A DNA stretch of 64,000 nt from an uncultured Agathobacter sp. (GTDB lineage: Bacteria > Bacillota > Clostridia > Lachnospirales > Lachnospiraceae): the NCBI GenBank assembly GCA_934359755.1, contig CAKRLV010000008.1:1-64000 (forward strand). Reading direction: 5' to 3'. The notes under the pieces were generated by a model. It worked only from the letters and a program-made list of their open reading frames with translations. It ran no database searches and was not told where the DNA came from. Positions 54,158 through 63,377 of this stretch are shown here, piece after piece. Positions within the stretch are counted from its first letter, which is position 1. The number at the start of each line of letters is the position of its first letter. The position numbers and the translations under genes were made by a program.

Positions 54158-55570
54158 ATGAAATGGAGAAAGGTTTTAGCTGCAGCAATGGCAGCAACAA
54201 TGGCATTAGGTGCTACAGCATGTGGTTCAGCTGATGACGCAGCAACAAAGGATGGTAAGAAAGATACACAGGCTGGTTCTACAGCAAACAATGATGGTGT
54301 TAAGTCTTATGCAGACATTAAATTGGGTGAGGATTACACAGATCTTACAGCTACAATTTCATTATTCAACCACAGAACGGACTTAGAGTCAGATGACTAT
54401 AAAGGAACAAAGTGGTCTGAGTATTTAGCTGAGTTCAACAAGATGTATCCAAACATCACAGTTAATCTTACAACAGATACTAACTATGCTGATGATGCTC
54501 TTACTCATTTACAGTCAGGTGATTATGAGACAGTAATGATGATTCCAGCAGTTGATAAGGCAGACTTAAGCAACTACTTCTTATCATATGGTGACATCGA
54601 CACAATGAAGACTCAGATCAATTACGCAAATACTTGGGAGTACGACGGAGAGGTATACGGTGTACCTTCAACAGCTACAACACAGGGTATTGTTTACAAC
54701 AAGAAAGTATTTGAAGAGGCAGGAGTTACAGATATTCCAAAGACTCCAGATGAGTTTATCGCAGCATTAAAGCAGATTAAAGATAAGACAGACGCTATTC
54801 CACTTTACACAAACTATGCAGCTGGATGGACAATGGGTGCATGGGATGCTTACATTGGAAACAACGCAACAGGTGATAATACATATATCAACCAGAAATT
54901 CCTTCATACAAAAGATCCATTCAAGGATTATGGTGATGGAACACATGCATACGCAGTATACAAGATTCTTTACGATGCAGTTGCAGAAGGACTTACAGAG
55001 GATGACTACTCTACAACAGACTGGGAAGGATGTAAGGGTATGATCAACAGTGGCAAGATTGGATGTATGGTACTTGGCTCATGGGCTTATCCACAGATGG
55101 AGGCAGCTGGAGATAACGCTGCAGATATCGGATATATGCCATTCCCAATCACAGTAAACGGAAAACAGTACGCTTCAGCAGGTGCTGACTACTCATATGG
55201 TATCAACGTAAACGCTACAGATGAAGAGAAAGAAGCTGCACTCGTATTCGTTAAATGGATGACAGAAAAATCTAACTTCTCTTACAATGAAGATGGACTT
55301 CCAGTAGCAGCTGACAGCACTGAGACAAAGCTTGTATTTGATGGTGTAGAATTCTTACAGGATGAGCCAGCAGTATCTGGTGAGGAAGATCTTCTTAATA
55401 CACTTAACTCTGATTCAGAGCTTAACATCAACGCAGGTGGAGATTCTAAGATTCAGGCAATCATTGAGCATGCTTCAAACAAAGACAAGACATTTGATGA
55501 GATTATGGACGAGTGGAACGCAGCTTGGACAGACGCTCAGGAGTCAAATGACGTAGAAATCACAGAGTAA
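54158..55570 (+). CDS. Sugar ABC transporter solute-binding lipoprotein (mannooligosaccharide)
   Basis: A 470-residue family 1 solute-binding protein. Lipoprotein signal peptide with lipobox LGATAC, Cys22 being the lipidated residue, then an acidic Thr/Asp-rich linker and the binding domain. It should capture mannan oligosaccharides at the cell surface, like RiMnBP of R. intestinalis; ligand is inferred from the locus. Codon use is strongly biased as in highly expressed genes. AAAGGAGG lies 11-12 nt before the ATG. A stable stem-loop follows and would favour higher expression than the permeases. Confidence 0.92.
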   Translation: MKWRKVLAAAMAATMALGATACGSADDAATKDGKKDTQAGSTANNDGVKSYADIKLGEDYTDLTATISLFNHRTDLESDDYKGTKWSEYLAEFNKMYPNITVNLTTDTNYADDALTHLQSGDYETVMMIPAVDKADLSNYFLSYGDIDTMKTQINYANTWEYDGEVYGVPSTATTQGIVYNKKVFEEAGVTDIPKTPDEFIAALKQIKDKTDAIPLYTNYAAGWTMGAWDAYIGNNATGDNTYINQKFLHTKDPFKDYGDGTHAYAVYKILYDAVAEGLTEDDYSTTDWEGCKGMINSGKIGCMVLGSWAYPQMEAAGDNAADIGYMPFPITVNGKQYASAGADYSYGINVNATDEEKEAALVFVKWMTEKSNFSYNEDGLPVAADSTETKLVFDGVEFLQDEPAVSGEEDLLNTLNSDSELNINAGGDSKIQAIIEHASNKDKTFDEIMDEWNAAWTDAQESNDVEITE

Positions 55571-55592
55571 TTATAAATTATAGTTTAATGTC

Positions 55593-55619
55593 GGTCGGTG
55601 GTACATGGCACCACCGACC
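55593..55619 (+). other. Intra-operon stem-loop between binding protein and permease
   Basis: GGTCGGTGGT (55593-55602) and ACCACCGACC (55610-55619) form a perfect 10-bp GC-rich stem with a 7-nt loop. No T run. In binding-protein operons such hairpins protect the upstream mRNA and/or cut read-through, giving excess binding protein. Confidence 0.75.
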
Positions 55620-55666
55620 AGACTAACTATATAGGATGCAAAATAAGCATGAGGAGGGTGCATCTA

Positions 55667-56650
55667 ATGAAATGGTTAAAAAGTAGAAAAGGTCAGCAGG
55701 CTATGATTTGTATAGCTTTCACAGCGATACCGCTTCTCCTGCTGCTTGTATTTACATATTTCCCATTCGCTGAAATGGTTAAGTTTAGTTTTTATAAAAT
55801 GAAATATTCTACCCCGGTAGACAAGAGGGTATTTGTTGGTTTTAAAAATTATTTGGATGTCTTCAAAAGAGATGACTGTTTTGGAGCATTAAAACTCAGC
55901 TTATATTACTGTATAGGAGCTATCATTCAGCTTGTATTAGCGTTATTCCTTGCAACAGTATTAAGCTTTAAAGTAAAAGGTGGAAATCTTTTCAAGGGAG
56001 TTATGTTCTTCCCTTACCTCATTAGCGGAATCGCTATTGGATTTATTTTTAAATTCTTCTACATGAGAGGATTTGTATTTGACACTGTACTTCAGTGGTT
56101 AGGATTTAACTTAGACAATCTTCCATACTGGTTGAAAGATCAGTCGGTAAACAACTGGTCTTTGGTTGCGACATCAGTCTGGCGATATTTCGGACAGAAC
56201 ATGGTACTTTTTATCGGTGCGATTATGTCAGTAGATGCCGAACTGTATGAAGCAGCAGACCTGGATGGTGCAAATAAATTACAGCAGTTTGTACATATCA
56301 TTCTGCCAAGTATTAAGACAATTGTAACATTAAATATTATCTTATCGATTACAGGTTCACTTAGTGCATTCGAGCCACCATACGTTATCACAAGTGGTGC
56401 AAACGGAACAGGAACATACTTCGTAATCATGAATGAAATCGCACATGTCAGCCAGAAGATCGGTCTTGCAAGTGCAATGGCAGTAGTTCTTCTTGTTATC
56501 ATCTTTGCATGTACTATATTACAGAAATTATTCTTCAAGTTTGTATTTAGAGATGCAGAATCAGAGGATGAATCTTACAAAGCAAAGAAGGCAAGAATTA
56601 AGGCTGAAAAGGCAGCGAAGAGAGCTGCAAAGAAAGGAGGTATTGCATAA
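55667..56650 (+). CDS. Sugar ABC transporter permease (MalF type)
   Basis: A 327-residue membrane protein with about six helices and the cytosolic EAA loop EAADLDGANKLQQFVHIILP that docks the ATPase. A Lys/Ala/Arg-rich tail ends the protein. Start ATG 55667 has GAGGAGGG 8 nt upstream; the frame open to 55598 runs over the stem-loop and has no site. It overlaps the next permease by one base (TAATG). First half of the channel for mannooligosaccharides. No ATPase gene is in the window. Confidence 0.92.
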   Translation: MKWLKSRKGQQAMICIAFTAIPLLLLLVFTYFPFAEMVKFSFYKMKYSTPVDKRVFVGFKNYLDVFKRDDCFGALKLSLYYCIGAIIQLVLALFLATVLSFKVKGGNLFKGVMFFPYLISGIAIGFIFKFFYMRGFVFDTVLQWLGFNLDNLPYWLKDQSVNNWSLVATSVWRYFGQNMVLFIGAIMSVDAELYEAADLDGANKLQQFVHIILPSIKTIVTLNIILSITGSLSAFEPPYVITSGANGTGTYFVIMNEIAHVSQKIGLASAMAVVLLVIIFACTILQKLFFKFVFRDAESEDESYKAKKARIKAEKAAKRAAKKGGIA

Positions 56651-57477
56651 TGAGCAAGAAAATTTACAAAATTCTGCAATACATTATATTAACATTTTTC
56701 AGTGTCGTTACAATACTTCCAGTTATTTCATGTGTTATCACAGCGTTTAAGACAGAAGAGGAATACAATTCAACAAACGTAATGACATTACCAAAGAGCT
56801 TTTTAAACTTTGATAACTTTATCACAGCTTTCAAGGCAGCAGACATGGGGCGTGCGTTTATGAATTCGGTTATAGTTATGGTTTGTGTACTTATAGTTTC
56901 AGTAATTATCGGAACACAGCTTGCATATGTACTTGACCGTTTTAAATTCCCAGGCAACAGCCTTATTCGTAACTTATTTACATTCGCTGCATTACTTCCA
57001 GCAGTAGCAATGCAGGTAACAGTTTACAACATAATGACATCACTTCATTTTGTTAATACTTTATATGGTTACATCATTATGATGTGCGGTACTGATGTTA
57101 TTTCAATCTATATTTTCATCCAGTTTATGGAGAATATATCAGTATCACTTGATGAATCAGCAATTATTGATGGAGCATCATACTGGACAATTTACTGGAA
57201 GATTATGCTTCCACTTCTTAAACCAGCTATTGTTACATCATGTATCTTAAAAGGTGTAGGCGTTTACAACGAATACTATTGTGCAAACCTGTATTTACAG
57301 GACAAAAAGTTACATACAATTGCACGTTCCCTTTACACATTCGTTGGCCCTATGGGAAGCAAATACAACCTGATTTGTGCAGGAGTAATCATCTCACTCC
57401 TACCAGCACTTATAGTTTTCATCCTCTGTCAGAAGCAGATTTATAGCGGAATAACAGCAGGAGCAGTAAAGGGTTAA
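56650..57477 (+). CDS. Sugar ABC transporter permease (MalG type)
   Basis: A 275-residue membrane protein, the second permease half, with six helices and the EAA-like loop ESAIIDGASYWTIYWKIMLP. Typical MalG/UgpE features at the N-terminus (VTILPVISCVITAFKTEEE). It overlaps the first permease by one base and is followed by the epimerase gene after 1 bp. Needs an external ATPase of the MsmK type. Confidence 0.92.
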   Translation: MSKKIYKILQYIILTFFSVVTILPVISCVITAFKTEEEYNSTNVMTLPKSFLNFDNFITAFKAADMGRAFMNSVIVMVCVLIVSVIIGTQLAYVLDRFKFPGNSLIRNLFTFAALLPAVAMQVTVYNIMTSLHFVNTLYGYIIMMCGTDVISIYIFIQFMENISVSLDESAIIDGASYWTIYWKIMLPLLKPAIVTSCILKGVGVYNEYYCANLYLQDKKLHTIARSLYTFVGPMGSKYNLICAGVIISLLPALIVFILCQKQIYSGITAGAVKG

Positions 57478-57478
57478 T

Positions 57479-58645
57479 ATGTTCGCTGAAGAAGTAAGAG
57501 AACATTTAACAAATACAATAATCCCTTTTTGGAAGAAACTCAGAGATGACGAAAATGGTGGTTATTATGGTTGGTTAGGCTATGATTTAAAGCTTAACAA
57601 ACAGGCTGAAAAAGGATGTATCTTAAACAGCCGGATAACTTGGTTCTTTTCAAATGCATATATGCTATTAGGTGACAAATCACTGCTTGATGAAGCTACA
57701 CATGGATTTGAGTTCTTAATGAACAAATGTGTGGACAAAGAAAACGGTGGAATATATTGGTCGTTGGATTATAAAGGTTCTCCCCTTGATACGACCAAGC
57801 ACACCTATAATCAAGCATTTAGTATATATGCTCTCTCCTCATATTACGAGGCTACTAAAAATGAACAGGCTCTTGCATTAGCAAGAGATCTGTTTAGCCT
57901 CATTGAAACAAAATGTACAGATGAGGGCGGTTACAGAGAGGCATTTACAAGAGATTTCAAACCGGAATCTAATGAAAAATTATCAGAAAATGGTGTAATG
58001 GCTGAGAGAACAATGAACACACTTCTTCATGTACTTGAAGCGTACACTCAGTTATATAAGGTATCTAAAGATGAAAAAGTCAAAGAGAGGCTTATCTGGA
58101 TAATAGATACATTTGAAAACAAAGTATACAATCCTAAGTTACACAGGCAGGAAGTATTCTTTGACAATGATTACAACACTTTAATAGACCTCTATTCTTA
58201 TGGACATGACATTGAGACAGCATGGCTTATGGATGAGACGCTTGATATTATCGGTGATGCTGCTCTTACAGAGCGTATCTCAAAGATAACAAGGGATCTT
58301 ACAGCAGAGACATTCAAGGAGGCATTTGATGGAAGATCATTCCCTATCGAGTGTGAGAAAGGGGTTGTAAATGAACACCGTGTATGGTGGGCGCAGGCAG
58401 AAAATGTTGTAGGTCTCATTAATGGATATCAAAGACAGGGCAAGCGGGAATACCTCGATGGAGCTCTGGCACAGTGGAACTTTATCAAAGAATTCGTAGT
58501 TGATAAACGACCGGGTTCTGAGTGGTTCTGGGAGGTAGACAAGGAAGGAAAGCATTATCCTGACAGACCAATAGTTGAACCTTGGAAATGTCCATATCAC
58601 AACGGAAGAATGTGTTTTGAAGTAATTAAGAGATTAGGCAAATAG
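57479..58645 (+). CDS. Cellobiose/mannobiose 2-epimerase (AGE family)
   Basis: A 388-residue (alpha/alpha)6-barrel enzyme of the N-acylglucosamine 2-epimerase family, of standard length for cellobiose 2-epimerases. Marks: ENGGYYGWLGYDL, KGCILNSRITWFFSNAY, YGHDIETAWLMDE with the catalytic His, HRVWWAQAENVVG and KCPYHNGRMCFE-like C-terminal CPYHNGRMC. Between permeases and GH130 genes, its natural substrate is most likely beta-1,4-mannobiose, turned into mannosyl-glucose for the next enzyme. Adjacent genes are 1 and 14 bp away. Confidence 0.93.
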   Translation: MFAEEVREHLTNTIIPFWKKLRDDENGGYYGWLGYDLKLNKQAEKGCILNSRITWFFSNAYMLLGDKSLLDEATHGFEFLMNKCVDKENGGIYWSLDYKGSPLDTTKHTYNQAFSIYALSSYYEATKNEQALALARDLFSLIETKCTDEGGYREAFTRDFKPESNEKLSENGVMAERTMNTLLHVLEAYTQLYKVSKDEKVKERLIWIIDTFENKVYNPKLHRQEVFFDNDYNTLIDLYSYGHDIETAWLMDETLDIIGDAALTERISKITRDLTAETFKEAFDGRSFPIECEKGVVNEHRVWWAQAENVVGLINGYQRQGKREYLDGALAQWNFIKEFVVDKRPGSEWFWEVDKEGKHYPDRPIVEPWKCPYHNGRMCFEVIKRLGK

Positions 58646-58659
58646 GAAGGAATTAGCTT

Positions 58660-59829
58660 ATGCTACATGAGAGATATTATGTTGAACAGGCAAAGCTTGA
58701 TAAGCTGCTTGAGAGAAAAAATATAAAGAGCGATTTCTATAATGGAATTTATGATCGCTATGAGTATCCGGTACTCACAAGAGAGCATATTCCACTTACA
58801 TGGAAATATGACTTGAATCCAGAGACAAATCCATATTTCATGGAGAGACTTGGGATTAATGCTGTAATGAATTCAGGTGCTATTTATCTTAATGGAAAAT
58901 ACTATCTGGTAGCCCGTATCGAGGGAAATGACAGAAAGTCTTTCTTCGGGGTTGCAGAGAGTGATAATGGAATCGATGGATTCAAATTCTGGGATTATCC
59001 TATTTTACTTGATGATGTGTGCCCAGAAGAGACTAATGTCTATGATATGAGACTTACACAGCATGAGGACGGATACATCTATGGAGTATTCTGTTCGGAG
59101 AGCAAGGATACAACAGTAAATGATTTATCAGCAGCTGTTGCAGCAGCAGGAATTGTTCGTACAAAAGACTTAAAGCATTGGGAGAGACTTGACAATCTTG
59201 TAACACTCAACTCTCCACAGCAGAGAAATGTTGTACTTCATCCCGAATTTGTAAATGGTAAATATGCTTTCTACACAAGACCAATGGATGACTTCATTGA
59301 GACAGGAAGCGGCGGAGGAATCGGATTTGGACTTTGTGATGATATCACACATGCAGTTATCGATGAAGAGAAGATGACTAGTCTTCGTAAATATCACACA
59401 ATCACAGAGGCTAAGAATGGTGCAGGAGCTACACCAATCAAGACTGACAAGGGCTGGATTCATATTGCACATGGTGTACGTAATACAGCAGCTGGTCTTA
59501 GATATGTAATCTATGCATTTGCAACAGATTTAAATGATCCTTCAAAAGTTATAGCCGAGCCTTCAGGAATGCTCATTGGACCAAGAGGGGAAGAAAGAGT
59601 TGGAGATGTTTCCAATGTAGTATTCACAAATGGTGCAATCGTAAATGAGAAGAACGAAGTATTTATCTACTATGCTTCATCAGATACAAGAATGCACGTT
59701 GCTACAACTACTATTGATAAGCTTATTGACTATGTATTTAATACACCTAAGGATCCAGGAAGATCTGTAGAGTGTGTTGCACAAAGATGTGAACTTATAA
59801 AGAAAAACTTAGAATATTTAGGAAAATAG
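58660..59829 (+). CDS. GH130 4-O-beta-D-mannosyl-D-glucose phosphorylase (GH130_1 type)
   Basis: A 389-residue cytosolic phosphorylase splitting mannosyl-glucose with phosphate to mannose 1-phosphate and glucose. Length and N-terminus (YDRYEYPVLTREHIPLTWKY) match subfamily 1. Marks: LGINAVMNSGAIY, LVARIEGNDRKSFFGVAES, catalytic-Asp region YDMRLTQHEDGYIYG, and GGGIGFGLCDD. It uses the product of the epimerase encoded just before. Ribosome site AGGAAGGA. GH130_2 gene follows after 12 bp. Confidence 0.93.
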   Translation: MLHERYYVEQAKLDKLLERKNIKSDFYNGIYDRYEYPVLTREHIPLTWKYDLNPETNPYFMERLGINAVMNSGAIYLNGKYYLVARIEGNDRKSFFGVAESDNGIDGFKFWDYPILLDDVCPEETNVYDMRLTQHEDGYIYGVFCSESKDTTVNDLSAAVAAAGIVRTKDLKHWERLDNLVTLNSPQQRNVVLHPEFVNGKYAFYTRPMDDFIETGSGGGIGFGLCDDITHAVIDEEKMTSLRKYHTITEAKNGAGATPIKTDKGWIHIAHGVRNTAAGLRYVIYAFATDLNDPSKVIAEPSGMLIGPRGEERVGDVSNVVFTNGAIVNEKNEVFIYYASSDTRMHVATTTIDKLIDYVFNTPKDPGRSVECVAQRCELIKKNLEYLGK

Positions 59830-59841
59830 TGAGGTATTAAC

Positions 59842-60864
59842 ATGAGCAAATATACAATGATTAGCCCTGAGGTGCCGAATGTACCTTGGCAGGAAAGACC
59901 AAAGAACTTAAAAGGCGCACCGATCTGGAGATATGATGAGAATCCAATCATCGACCGTAACCCAGTTGAAGGTGTTGCAAGAATTTTCAACAGTGCTGTT
60001 ATGCCATACGAAGATGGATTCATCGGAGTATTCAGAGGCGAGCAGACAAACGGAATCCCTTACATCTATCTTGGAAGAAGTAAAGATGCTATTCACTGGG
60101 ATTTTGAGAGCGAGAAAATCCAGTTTGTAGATGAGGATGGTAAAGAGTTTATGCCTAAATATGCATATGATCCTCGTCTTGTAAAAGTAGAGGATACATA
60201 CTATATTATTTGGTGTCAGGATTTCTACGGAGCAGCAATCGGCATGGCGAAAACAAAAGACTTTAAGTCCTTCATAAGAATTGAAAATCCCTTCTTACCA
60301 TTCAATCGTAATGCCGTTCTGTTTCCGAGAAAAATAAATGGTAACTTCATGTTACTTTCAAGACCATCAGACAGTGGACATACACCATTTGGTGATATCT
60401 TTATCAGCGAGAGTCCAGACCTTGTTTACTGGGGGAAGCATCGTCATGTAATGGGCAAAGGAAATGAATGGTGGGAGTCTCTTAAAATCGGTGGAGGAGC
60501 TGCTCCAATCGAGACATCTGAGGGATGGTTATTATTCTATCATGGTGTAAGTGGAACATGTAACGGATATGTATATTCAATCGGTGGAGCTATCCTTGAT
60601 ATTGACAATCCATCAATTGTTAAATATCGTTGCGAGAACTTCTTATTAACACCAGAGCAGTGGTATGAAGAGCGTGGATTCGTTCCAAACGTATGCTTCC
60701 CATGTGCTACAATTCATGATTCTAAGACAGGTAAGATTGCAATTTACTACGGAGCTGCTGACAGTTATGTAGGTCTTGCTTTTACAGAACTTGATGATGT
60801 TATTGATTACATCAAGGATAACAGCGTCTTAACAGAAACTGATACAGAGATTGGTAGAAGATAA
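59842..60864 (+). CDS. GH130 beta-1,4-mannooligosaccharide phosphorylase (GH130_2 type)
   Basis: A 340-residue phosphorylase that removes single mannose units from the non-reducing end of mannooligosaccharides as mannose 1-phosphate. Marks: PIWRYDENPIIDRNP, ARIFNSAVMPYEDGFIGVFR, catalytic D in KYAYDPRLVKVEDTYY, SRPSDSGHTPFGDIF, KIGGGAAPIETSEGWL and the C-terminal YYGAADSYVGLAF. The shorter length and this N-terminus fit subfamily 2. Last gene before a terminator at 60893. Confidence 0.93.
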   Translation: MSKYTMISPEVPNVPWQERPKNLKGAPIWRYDENPIIDRNPVEGVARIFNSAVMPYEDGFIGVFRGEQTNGIPYIYLGRSKDAIHWDFESEKIQFVDEDGKEFMPKYAYDPRLVKVEDTYYIIWCQDFYGAAIGMAKTKDFKSFIRIENPFLPFNRNAVLFPRKINGNFMLLSRPSDSGHTPFGDIFISESPDLVYWGKHRHVMGKGNEWWESLKIGGGAAPIETSEGWLLFYHGVSGTCNGYVYSIGGAILDIDNPSIVKYRCENFLLTPEQWYEERGFVPNVCFPCATIHDSKTGKIAIYYGAADSYVGLAFTELDDVIDYIKDNSVLTETDTEIGRR

Positions 60865-60892
60865 GAACTACAATTAAATTAAAGAAAACTGC

Positions 60893-60932
60893 AAAGGGTG
60901 CATGCGATGTATAAAAGTATGGACCCTTTTTC
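60893..60932 (+). terminator. Terminator of the transport-phosphorylase operon
   Basis: AAAGGGT-G-CAT (60893-60903) pairs with ATG-G-ACCCTTT (60919-60929), followed by TTC and further T. It separates the GH130 genes from the MITE and the esterase genes. Confidence 0.75.
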
Positions 60933-60956
60933 TTTTATTAAAATTAGTTTTGAATA

Positions 60957-61108
60957 GTTACAAAGTAACTATTCAGTACAGAAATATGCGGTACCGCATA
61001 TTTCGTAAGAAAACGTATATTATGTAGGAGCAAGCGCCCATCAGCGAAGCTGATTCTAATGCGCTTGCGGCTCGCAACTGTGAAGGTACTGAACAGTTAC
61101 GTTACAAA
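60957..61108. mobile_element. 136-bp MITE-like element with 8-bp target duplication
   Basis: GTAACTATTCAGTAC (60965-60979) and GTACTGAACAGTTAC (61086-61100) are terminal inverted repeats matching at 14 of 15 bases. Directly outside them GTTACAAA occurs on both sides (60957-60964, 61101-61108) as a target-site duplication. Inside are a 24-bp perfect palindrome (60981-61004) and a nested hairpin GCAAGCGC / GCGCTTGC (61030-61068) with TCAGC-GAA-GCTGA at its tip. It has no coding capacity. It lies between the GH130 terminator and the CE2 ribosome site and may supply or insulate a promoter. Confidence 0.8.
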
Positions 61109-61142
61109 TTAGAAAGTGATTTTGAGTGGAGGCGGATTGACT

Positions 61143-62243
61143 ATGAAGGTAAATGCATCAGATAAATGTCTGGAGTATAGTGGAAGAATAGATTTTTCAG
61201 ATGTGGAGAATCCTCTTTTTATTTTTCCATGTAGTTATGTAAAAATTCGTTTTAAAGGGCAGAGTATTAAAGCCACCATCAGCAACAAACATGGTTACTG
61301 GGATAATTTCCTTGGTGTAATCTGTGATGGAGAGCAGAAGAAAATATGTATATATGATCAAAAAAATCCATCAGAGGATGGAATGAATCAGACAATAACT
61401 TTAGAAGATAATCTTAGTGAAGGAGAACACGAACTTATGCTGTTCAAAAGACAGGATTCATGCCATGTGTTCAAATTCAGTGGTTTTGAGATAGAAGGGA
61501 ATGAAGATAAAATTGAGGTACTTTCTTGTGGGGAAAAACCACATCGCCGTATTGAAGTATATGGTGACAGTGTATCGGCAGGTGAAGTATCAGAGGCAGT
61601 AGATTTCGTTGGAAAGCCTGACCCTGAGTGGCATAAGGGAGAATTTTCAAACAGCTACTATTCATATTCATGGATGACTGCAAGAAAGCTTAATGCACAG
61701 ATTCATGATGTGGCGCAGGGCGGAATTGCTCTTATGGATGATACAGGCTGGTATCAGGTTAATTATGACGGAAGACAGTATTACATGGGAATGGAGAGTG
61801 TCTACGATAAGCTTCTTTATAATCCAGAGATGGGAGAAGTGACTGAGTGGGATTTTAACAGATACAGACCACATGTTGTAATCGTTGCTATCGGACAAAA
61901 TGACAATCATCCGGTTGATTATATGGCAGAGGATTATAACTGTGAGAAAGCGGTTCTGTGGAGGGAGAAATACTTCAAGTTCATTAAGACATTAAGAAGT
62001 ATATATCCTTCTTCTGAGATTATTCTTGCAACTACGATTCTTGAGCATGATGATAGCTGGGATAAATCAATAGAAGAAGTAAAGAACAAACTTGCTGATA
62101 AAAAAGTGCATCATTTTTTATATAGCAAAAATGGTTGTGGAACACCAGGACATATCAGAAGACCAGAGGCAGAGAAGATGTCAGATGAACTCGCTGCTTT
62201 TATAGAAGGACTTGGTGAAGATATTTGGAGAGATGAGGTATAA
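61143..62243 (+). CDS. CE2-type acetyl esterase (mannan deacetylation)
   Basis: A 366-residue cytosolic SGNH esterase with an N-terminal jelly-roll domain (about 1-125) and a C-terminal hydrolase domain, the CE2 layout. Catalytic Ser in VYGDSVSAG (about residue 145), IHDVAQGGIALMDD, VVIVAIGQNDNHP, and the terminal His in PGHIRRPEAEKM. R. intestinalis pairs a CE2 and a CE17 esterase that together remove all acetyl groups from mannan oligosaccharides; the same pair stands here. Start ATG 61143 with GGAGG upstream. The CE17 gene follows after 2 bp. Confidence 0.9.
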   Translation: MKVNASDKCLEYSGRIDFSDVENPLFIFPCSYVKIRFKGQSIKATISNKHGYWDNFLGVICDGEQKKICIYDQKNPSEDGMNQTITLEDNLSEGEHELMLFKRQDSCHVFKFSGFEIEGNEDKIEVLSCGEKPHRRIEVYGDSVSAGEVSEAVDFVGKPDPEWHKGEFSNSYYSYSWMTARKLNAQIHDVAQGGIALMDDTGWYQVNYDGRQYYMGMESVYDKLLYNPEMGEVTEWDFNRYRPHVVIVAIGQNDNHPVDYMAEDYNCEKAVLWREKYFKFIKTLRSIYPSSEIILATTILEHDDSWDKSIEEVKNKLADKKVHHFLYSKNGCGTPGHIRRPEAEKMSDELAAFIEGLGEDIWRDEV

Positions 62244-62245
62244 AT

Positions 62246-63355
62246 ATGAAGTTTGATATAGATTATCAGAGAGGAATTACAAACAGAGGAAATCAGTACA
62301 GACTTAAAGAGCTGATGAAAAGAGCAAGAAAAGGTGAGAAAATCGTGGTTGGTTTCTTAGGTGGTTCAATCACACAGGGGTGTGCATCTACTACACCGCA
62401 GAAGTGTTATGCTTACCATGTTTATGAATGGTGGAAAGAGAAGTTCCCAAAGTCTGAGATTAAATATGTCAATGCAGGAATAGGTGGAACTTCATCGCAG
62501 TTTGGTGTGGCAAGGGCAGATGATGACCTGTTAAGCTACAATCCGGATTTTGTTATCACAGAATTTTCTGTAAACGATACAAGTACTGATCATTTTATGG
62601 AGACTTATGAAGGTCTTATCAGGAAGGTATTTACATACAAGACAAATCCAGCAGTAGTTATAGTGCACAATGTATACTATGACAGCGGTTCAAATGCGCA
62701 GAGAGTACATGCAAGGGTTGGACGTCATTACGATATTCCATGCGTCAGCATGCAGAGCACTATCTATCCTGAGATTTTATCAGGAAAAATTGAGAATCGT
62801 ACTATCACAGGTGATGATTTGCATCCAAATGATGAGGGTCATGCACTTGTAGCATCTGTAATCACTTATTTTCTTGATCGTGCGTATGAAAATATGGATG
62901 AGGCGGAGGATAAGCCAGAATTTCCAGAACCATTTACTGACAATTCCTATGAGAAATCAGTAAGATACAGAAATATGGATATAGAGCCAGTAAGTAATGG
63001 ATTTACAGTGGATAATGAGGAACAGACAGATATAACTGATTGCTTTAAAAAGGGCTGGTATGCTAAAGATAATGGAAGTACTATTGAATTCTCGATTGAG
63101 GGAACGGGAATTTCACTTCAGTACAGAAGATATGCATTCAAGTCGGCACCAAAAGCAAGAGTTGTAATTGATAATGAGGAGAAGAACGCAGTTGTTTTAG
63201 ATGGAAAATTCGACCAGGACTGGGGCGATAATCTTGAGCTTACAACAATTGCAGAGAAAATGGATAACAAGACACATAATATTAAGATAACCATTGAAGA
63301 TGCAGATGGCTGTGAAACACCATTTTACCTTGTTTCTGTGATAGTAACAAAGTAG
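62246..63355 (+). CDS. CE17-type mannan acetyl esterase with C-terminal CBM35-like domain
   Basis: A 369-residue cytosolic protein: SGNH hydrolase domain (about 1-215) with block I VVGFLGGSITQGCAS, block II NAGIGGTSSQFG, block III ITEFSVND and the D-x-x-H pair in DDLHPNDEGHAL. A beta-rich C-terminal domain (about 235-369) fits the CBM35 described in the R. intestinalis CE17 enzyme. It likely removes 2-O-acetyl groups from mannose residues, complementing the CE2 enzyme encoded 2 bp upstream. No signal peptide. GAGG precedes the start. Confidence 0.9.
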   Translation: MKFDIDYQRGITNRGNQYRLKELMKRARKGEKIVVGFLGGSITQGCASTTPQKCYAYHVYEWWKEKFPKSEIKYVNAGIGGTSSQFGVARADDDLLSYNPDFVITEFSVNDTSTDHFMETYEGLIRKVFTYKTNPAVVIVHNVYYDSGSNAQRVHARVGRHYDIPCVSMQSTIYPEILSGKIENRTITGDDLHPNDEGHALVASVITYFLDRAYENMDEAEDKPEFPEPFTDNSYEKSVRYRNMDIEPVSNGFTVDNEEQTDITDCFKKGWYAKDNGSTIEFSIEGTGISLQYRRYAFKSAPKARVVIDNEEKNAVVLDGKFDQDWGDNLELTTIAEKMDNKTHNIKITIEDADGCETPFYLVSVIVTK

Positions 63356-63377
63356 GTGCATACGGAGGGGAGAGCCT

